From: Paraspadella gotoi | Taxonomy: Eukaryota > Chaetognatha | Length of the DNA stretch: 64,000 bases | Direction of reading: 5' to 3' | Assembly: GCA_051294375.1 (NCBI GenBank) | Contig: CM119267.1 | Coordinates: forward strand, 21,149,755-21,213,754 | Shown: positions 57,710 through 64,000 of the stretch, piece after piece | How the letters are laid out: every line of letters begins with the position of its first letter | Position numbering within the stretch: the first letter of the stretch is position 1 | The notes under the pieces: model-generated | What the model saw: the letters and a program-made list of their open reading frames with translations, nothing else | Databases searched by the model: none | Told to the model about the DNA's origin: nothing | Program-made: the position numbers and the translations under genes

Positions 57710-59040
57710 TAGGAGGAAAGAGGAAAGAGAGGTTAGAGAAGGAAGGATTTTAGGAGAAAGAGGAAAGGTTAGGAGGAAGATTAGGAGGAAAAGAAGAGTT
57801 AGGAGGAAGAGAGAGGTATTAGTTATTTATCAAGACTTCGTTATATAATGAGTGGTATACTATTTTTAAAGATGTAATCTGAGAATTTTAGATAGTTGTG
57901 TATTTTTAAATAGGAGCAAAGTCAAGAATAAGATATTTTTAATCAATGGATAATTAATAGTTTATATTAATATTAATTAAATCAACCTCCAGAAACCATG
58001 TCGAGTTCAAAGAGGGTAAAGTGGGGGAAGGGGACCTAGCTTTTCGGAGGCGGCTTCACGGAAGGGCTCTTAATTTGAAGGATGAGACGGAAATTGGAGA
58101 AGCAGAGGAGGAAGAAAGCTTCCGAGACTTCCATTTCACTTAGGTTGTTTTTTTTTTTTTTTTAATTTGATTATGGGAATAACCTCTTGGTTCATTGTAA
58201 TGAATTAATTCAGGAGGGAAAAAAAATTGATTAATAAACCGAAATTAAAAACATAAAGAAAACGGAAAAATGAGCTAATTGACCAATGAAGAAAATTATT
58301 TCAAAAAAATAAAATAAACTAAACATTTTGTAACCAATAAAAATTAAATTAAAAAATAATTATAAGAATATATAGATTAATACTAATCTAAATGATAATA
58401 TTATAACACAAAAATGAAGAGGAAAGGGAAACCAAATGGAAAACCCGAATGAAAAATACACGTATAACTAAAGAACGAAAATCAAATGTGATTCTTTGCA
58501 CGTTTTTTCTTTATTTTTAGGGATTCTTGAGGGTTAGTGGTCCTTAATGATAGATCTGAATTTTTTTTTATTCTAAAGAAGAATTACTATGGCGAGTTGG
58601 TTTGACATTTTAGAGCGGACAAGACAACGACCAAAACATGATATAAGTTGGCTGATACTCGGGGCGAAATTAAAAAAGTGAAAGTATATAAAACGATGCA
58701 TAAACACACGATAATAAACAAATAAAGCAAATAAACCTTAAAAATAAAATCAACAATAAAAAAAGTGTTAAATAAACTATTAAATGGGAATACTGCCAGC
58801 TCCAGCGGAATTCTAATGATCATCCTACGACCTGAGTATTGATGACCGCGCGTATTTGCCTGACAAAACTCCTCGAACCGAGGTTATCTGAAACGACGGA
58901 CTCGGGAATCGGAGACAACTTCGAAGAAGAGTCGACGAAAGGAGGCGGAAAGAACCGTGAGACAGTTGAGTGGGACGAAACATAGTCGTAGCCGTATACC
59001 GTAGGGTGAGAGCCGTAGGATCTATATGTAGCCCTAACCT
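57710..59040. other. Non-coding stretch
   Basis: GA-rich at the start (57710-57815), then AT-rich. No gene is recognised. Confidence 0.5.
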
Positions 59041-59044
59041 CGTA

Positions 59045-60805
59045 AGAAAAGCACACAAAATAAATGACGCAGCTCTCACATTAAACTGTTGGAGATTGGT
59101 GAATGCAAGTTGTAAATATTGCAACTCAGAGAGGAAGATGCGTAAAACGACAGGAGGTCGATTGTATGGTAAGTCAACGTTTGTTATGAGGGTTATTTAA
59201 TTTCAAGAGACCTAGCGTTACATGGACTTGACCTACGTAGAGCATCTCTTCGTTGTCCTCTTGAGATGATCTGCAGAGATGAGAGAGACTGATGAGATCT
59301 TGAGAGCATCGATTTAGAGATCTGGAGAGTTACCTCTCTGGAATAAATCGCATACGGAGTAAGTCTCCTCTTCTTTCGCTTAGAACTGAGTTCTGGTCCT
59401 TCTATGAAGACGAGGCCGCTCTTGCTCTTCTTCTCTGGCACCACCGCATAGCGCCTCCCGCCGTTCGTCCGCCGCCCCGCTCCGTTTTGCTCGATCAATG
59501 CGGTTCCTTCTTCTCCTCTGTCTCGATTTCGTCCTCTCGTTGTGTCTGGCGTCTGGCTGCTCTTTTCGGGTCTTCCCCGTTACTTCATGGTCCTACTACT
59601 CTTGTCTACTATCTCAGTCCCTATTGCCGATACCAAAATGTTTAGAGCCCCGACGCGAGTCGACCGCCGGTGCTGACGGCAACTCTAACTGATTGCAAAT
59701 CGATCGGCAGCCTGCCTCTAATGCCAGGTATCGTTCCGCTCCTTTCTCTAATCTGATCTTTATCTCGTCTATATGCCAGTCCGCCATATGCCTCATGTTT
59801 TTCACTGTTTCTGCTCTTTTCTCTCTATACTGAACGTCCTCTATTGCATAAGCTTATGTCCGCCCGTATACTTGGTCTTTCTTTTCGGTAACTCTCTTCT
59901 TTGCATACGCTTTTCTTTTCTGTATTCACTTGGCGCGTCATCTCGATGGCATGAATGTGCTCTCTTTCATTGGTAATGTATGCCTGGATTCATATTAGGA
60001 TTTTGAGCTTCAAAGAAAAGCGAAATACCGTTCGGCAAAACGGGAGAGAAAAGTGTAGGGGGAGAAAGAAGAGATGAGAGAGAACGAGGAGAAAATAAAT
60101 GTATTATAATTACTTAAATAAGAAAAGAGTATTATGATTAAGATAAAAGGATATGAAAAATTGATGCATAGCGATGAAAAAAAAATAGGAATAAAATATG
60201 AGATAAATCAATAATAAAATGAAAAAAAATAAAGAAAAGAAATGAAATAAGATAAATGTGAATGTATCAGGAGAGCGATTATATAGAGAACTAGTACCTG
60301 ATTGACAGAAGATAGATTGAGACGAAAAGAACGAGAAGAGAATCGAGGATCGAAACCACAACAGATTCGGAAGGAGAATGGATGGAAGAGAGTGCGAGAG
60401 CAAGAGTACAGGAGGGAGGAGGAGTAGTCAGTAAGAAGAAGAGATGTGCACGTGAGGTTGTTGTTCTGAGCGTAAATGAGGAGTACGTATTAAAAGACGG
60501 GAGGATGGACTTGGTTAAAGATTGCAGGAGGTTAAGAAAATCGGAATCAGATATGGTGGTGGCAACGTAGGTGAACTTTAAAAAAAATGATTGATCATTC
60601 CTAAGGTTCTGATAAATTCACATTTAAATATTAGATGAATTGTTTTTGTTAGAAAAAAAAAAGAGAATCTAATCTTCATAAGTTGATCTAACTATTGAGA
60701 ATGAATAATCAAAATTAGGCCCATGAAATTTGCAAACTGAGCATTTGTTGTTAAAGGCTTAGACCCTTCTGTTACGTCGAACCGTAGTACAATGAATTTT
60801 CTTTT
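59045..60805. repeat. Copy 2 of the 47370-48425 segment, expanded by indels
   Basis: It follows the order of copy 1 from AAAAGCACACAAAATAAATG to GTAGTACAATGAATTTT but is about 700 bp longer through small insertions and broken (GA)n tracts. The pattern suggests an uncorrected long read rather than biological divergence. Confidence 0.75.
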
Positions 60806-60814
60806 ATTTTTTTC

Positions 60815-61393
60815 TGAATAAAAGAGACATTTGACAATATAAAGACAATAGAAGAATTAAACGATTTTAAACGGATTGAGTGAGATTGAGCAAGAAAAAT
60901 TGCACTAATGGCACTAAAAAATAAAATTCAAACAATTAAGAAGGATCATGCGGACATTGCCAAATTGGAAAAGTATTAAGTATATCAATGAAAATCATGA
61001 GTGAATATTAGCATTACACTAGGCCATTTGCCATTTTTTTTTTTTTAGTCATAGACCAGAAAACTTGGCAAATTGAAAAAAAAAAGTAAATACTATCATT
61101 ATGGAGCGTAAAACCTAACATTTATACTAGGCCAATTTGCCTCTTTTTTTTTTAAGTCATTAGACAGAGGAACTTGTCAATTTTTTTTTTTAACTGATCA
61201 TAAATAGAAAGGCATAAATACCAGATTAAAAATTATTGGAATTACCCATATTCCTGAATTATTATAATATTTCTTATCGATGTAAATGATACTGATTGAT
61301 TATTTTTTATTCATTCGTTACTATTATAATATTTTTACATTATCTATTATTATTATTGATTATTACTATCGATTGAATTTACGGGTATTTATG
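60815..61393. repeat. Left copy of a segment repeated across a gap
   Basis: AATAAAAGAGACATTTGACA at 60820 recurs as AATAAAAGAGACAATTTGAC at 61427. Within it an AGGCCATTTGCC...AAGTCATAGACAGAAACTTG unit of about 110 bp is itself repeated (61020 and 61130, again near 61780). Confidence 0.75.
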
Positions 61394-61418
61394 NNNNNNN
61401 NNNNNNNNNNNNNNNNNN
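61394..61418. other. Assembly gap (25 N)
   Basis: It lies between the two copies of the repeated segment. Confidence 0.99.
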
Positions 61419-61880
61419 TTCATGAAATAAAAGAGACAATTTGACCAATTAAGACAATAGAAGAATTAAACGATTTAAACGATGAGTATTGAGCAAGAAA
61501 AATTGCACTAATGGCACTAAAAAATAAAATTCAAACATATTAAGGACTCATTGCGGACATTGCAAATTGGAAAAAGTATTAAGATATATCAATGAAAATC
61601 ATGAAACGTATAATATCTAGCCAATTCACGAACTAGCCATTATGCCACCTTCTATTTCTTTTTACAAATTAGACACGAAACTCTGCAAATACAAAAAACC
61701 AAACTCTCACATGTATAACAATACATCGAAAAATCATATACTGTATTCGCTAACATTTACGTAACTAACGCTTATTACTACATAGGCCATTGCCTCTGTT
61801 ATTTTAAGTCATAAACAGAAACTTATATCAATTTTATCTCTTCCTCTCTCTTTACTATTATTGGAATTACCCTCATTCCT
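61419..61880. repeat. Right copy of the segment repeated across the gap
   Basis: Matches 60815-61393 in order, with small indels. Confidence 0.75.
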
Positions 61881-62312
61881 AATTATTATTGAAAAAGTGA
61901 AGATCTCTGTTTGAAATATAATGACAACTTAACATTTTCGTGGGTGTATTTTTGTTTCTTTTCGTTGGTTTGAAATTTGAAACGAAATAAATAAATAAGT
62001 TAAATTGTTAATTTAGTTGATCTTTTGTTTAAATTACGAAATCGCAGATCGACTCTAAGACGAAGACAGACTCTTTGAGATTCGAGGCTTTTAGCGAGAG
62101 CACGGTTCCACACTCGCAAAATATCATTTTTCAAAAATATCTCTCACTCTCTCTCTTTCTCTCTCCCTGTCTTACAGTCTAACTCTCTCACTCAATCAAC
62201 TTCGCACCGTTTCCTCAACTGTTGGGCTAACCTTCACCAGTTGTGCCATGAGAGTGAAATACGTTTTTCACACCGGCTGTTCAGTGTTCAGGGTTCACCT
62301 TGTTCTCGCTCT
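61881..62312. other. Non-coding stretch with CT tract
   Basis: A CT-rich tract at 62140-62172. No gene is seen. Confidence 0.5.
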
Positions 62313-62397
62313 NNNNNNNNNNNNNNNNNNNNNNNNNNNNNNNNNNNNNNNNNNNNNNNNNNNNNNNNNNNNNNNNNNNNNNNNNNNNNNNNNNNNN
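62313..62397. other. Assembly gap (85 N)
   Basis: Preceded by CTCGCTCT. Confidence 0.99.
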
Positions 62398-62775
62398 ATA
62401 AGAAAACGTGGAAGGCGATAGTTGAAATACTTGAAGAGACGATATAAAATAATGAGAAACAATTATCTGTTATCACTTCTGGGGGGAAGAAAATAATCAA
62501 CAAACTTAAGAAAAAAATATAGAAAATCAAAGACAGGGGAAATAAATGGGAAAAAGGGAAAAAAGGAATTAAAATGTAAAAAAAAGGATAAAAAAAAAAG
62601 AAGGAAGGAAGCAACGATGATATAATGATATAAAATAGGGAAAAAAACTGGGAAATAAGAATAAGAAATTGAGAAGGATAAAAGAGAAAAGGAATGAAAA
62701 AAGACAAAATAGTAGAAATAATTAAGAGAATAAGAAAAAAGAAAAAACGCATTCAAAAGAAAGAGAGAGAGAGAG
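62398..62775. repeat. A/GAAA-rich low-complexity stretch
   Basis: Purine-rich sequence entering (GA)n; no gene. Confidence 0.75.
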
Positions 62776-62890
62776 NNNNNNNNNNNNNNNNNNNNNNNNN
62801 NNNNNNNNNNNNNNNNNNNNNNNNNNNNNNNNNNNNNNNNNNNNNNNNNNNNNNNNNNNNNNNNNNNNNNNNNNNNNNNNNNNNNNNNNN
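62776..62890. other. Assembly gap (115 N) in (GA)n
   Basis: (GA)n on both sides. Confidence 0.99.
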
Positions 62891-62921
<31 letters not shown>

Positions 62922-63110
62922 GAAGAAAAATAAAGAGGTAAAGAAGAAAACGTAATTTGAAAGTTGAATCTAAATGCGGCATCGAAGAAAGAAAAGAGAA
63001 GACTTGAGAGAAAAAAAAGAAAAGAAAATAAAGAAAAAAGAAAAGAAAGAAAGAAAGAAAGAGAGAAAGAAAAAAAAAGAGAAAAAAAAGAAAAAAAAGA
63101 AAGAGACTCT
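62891..63110. repeat. (GA)n and GAAA-rich stretch
   Basis: Continues the purine-rich block after the gap. Confidence 0.85.
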
Positions 63111-63456
63111 AAATTTGCGTCACTAGCAAAAAAAAAAGTTATTCTATTGATTTTTCCTGCGGATTCTAATTTTTCGTTGTCGATGTTTTTGTTGTTGCTG
63201 TCTTAGCCTTTTTTCTTTAATTCCATTTTGTTGACAATGGAATTTTGACGTCGAAATCTTTCTTCTTGGTTTCACTCTCTTCACAGAAATTGATCTAATA
63301 TAGAGTCATAGACTATAGTATATGCAAAACAATTATTGACAAATCAAGGGTTAGTTGTGATAGCTATCTGTTGCCATGACGACGACTAATTTAAACGAAA
63401 GCAAAACTTGGTCGAAATACTCTCTCTTTCTCACTCTCTCTCTCTCTCTCTCTCTC

Positions 63457-63560
63457 NNNNNNNNNNNNNNNNNNNNNNNNNNNNNNNNNNNNNNNNNNNN
63501 NNNNNNNNNNNNNNNNNNNNNNNNNNNNNNNNNNNNNNNNNNNNNNNNNNNNNNNNNNNN
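63457..63560. other. Assembly gap (104 N) in (CT)n
   Basis: (CT)n on both sides (63428-63456 and 63561-63580). Confidence 0.99.
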
Positions 63561-63580
63561 TCTCTCTCTCTCTCTCTCTC

Positions 63581-64000
63581 TTGTCCTTAGAATCATTCGT
63601 GACTCGGAATTTTCTCAGAAACAGACGAAGCTTCTTCTCGAAAGTGAGTTTCCCATTCACGTCGACGGATTCTGTGAAAACCTCACTCGATTTTGTCCCA
63701 CGACTCGTGACACAGACTCTTGCCTTTACCCTGGAAGCTGATTCGCTTTAAAAAGTCACTCGCGCACAAAATGGGCCAGAAAAAAAAAGCCTCGTCTTCG
63801 GGTGACTTTCGCTGGGAAGAGAAACTCGAGTTTTCGATCTTGTTTTGAACCTTACGCAACCACATCAACAATATAATTTTAAATTTATTTATTTATCACT
63901 GTGTGAAGTTTTTCACAAGCCAGTCACCGATAATTGAAATTTAAGCTTCTTTCGCTTTTTAAGACTTAAGTTTTAAAATAAAGATAGTATAGTGGCGAAT
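63581..64000. other. Unique stretch at the window end
   Basis: Non-repetitive sequence with short open frames on both strands and no splice support. Nothing is called. Confidence 0.4.

Overview
The window is eukaryotic and almost certainly from an invertebrate animal: about 35% GC by eye, spliced genes with GT-AG introns, and very many microsatellites, mostly (GA)n/(CT)n with some (GAAA)n, (TTA)n, (ATTC)n and (CAA)n. A small secreted pacifastin-type protease inhibitor gene points to an arthropod, and the heavy (GA)n load would suit a crustacean. That placement is inference. All N-gaps lie in or beside simple repeats, and several stretches look like error-rich long-read consensus, so frames outside the three clear genes need caution.

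Layout. 1-12.8 kb: no certain gene; a direct duplication (1-1750 and 2508-4230), a tRNA-like SINE (about 7.3 kb), and a noisy tandem array whose units resemble the 5' half of a tRNA (8.3-9.85 kb). 12.9-16.9 kb (+): a seven-exon gene for a secreted 405-residue thrombospondin type 1 (TSP1) repeat protein; its introns hold a MITE-like element and a 1-kb foldback element. 17-20 kb: inverted tetranucleotide repeats and microsatellites. 20.2-28.3 kb (-): a gene of at least 12 coding exons for a secreted 1352-residue mosaic protein: signal peptide, Cys-rich region, LDLa, PAN/apple, three copies of an unrecognised W-Y-C module, two SRCR domains, a long helical region with one hydrophobic segment, and a Cys-rich tail. 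It converges on the TSP1 gene. 28.5-34.9 kb: hammerhead-like and MITE-like remnants, purine-rich satellites, a 445-N gap.

35.0-36.5 kb (+): a pacifastin-like gene with two alternative, phase-compatible last exons. 37-47 kb: mostly microsatellites and minisatellites, a second hammerhead-like motif, and a 2.4-kb near-perfect inverted duplication centred on a 25-N gap. 47-50.1 kb: low-complexity CAA, GAC and ATGCAG repeats, a GC-rich block, and the first copy of a segment repeated at 59-60.8 kb. 50.5-54.7 kb (+): a run of well-formed splice sites and coding-like exons of a basic protein I do not recognise; only the last three exons can be joined with some confidence, and one carries a probable 1-nt frameshift. 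55-64 kb: degenerate repeats, one isolated coding-like exon, duplicated segments around gaps, and microsatellites.

The three clear genes all encode secreted proteins rich in disulfide or adhesion modules (TSP1, SRCR/PAN/LDLa, pacifastin). This suggests extracellular matrix, haemolymph or innate-immune roles, but the sequence does not show that they act together. The most novel items are the mosaic protein with its helical region and repeated W-Y-C module, the alternative last exons of the pacifastin gene, and the tryptophan-rich run in the TSP1 protein.
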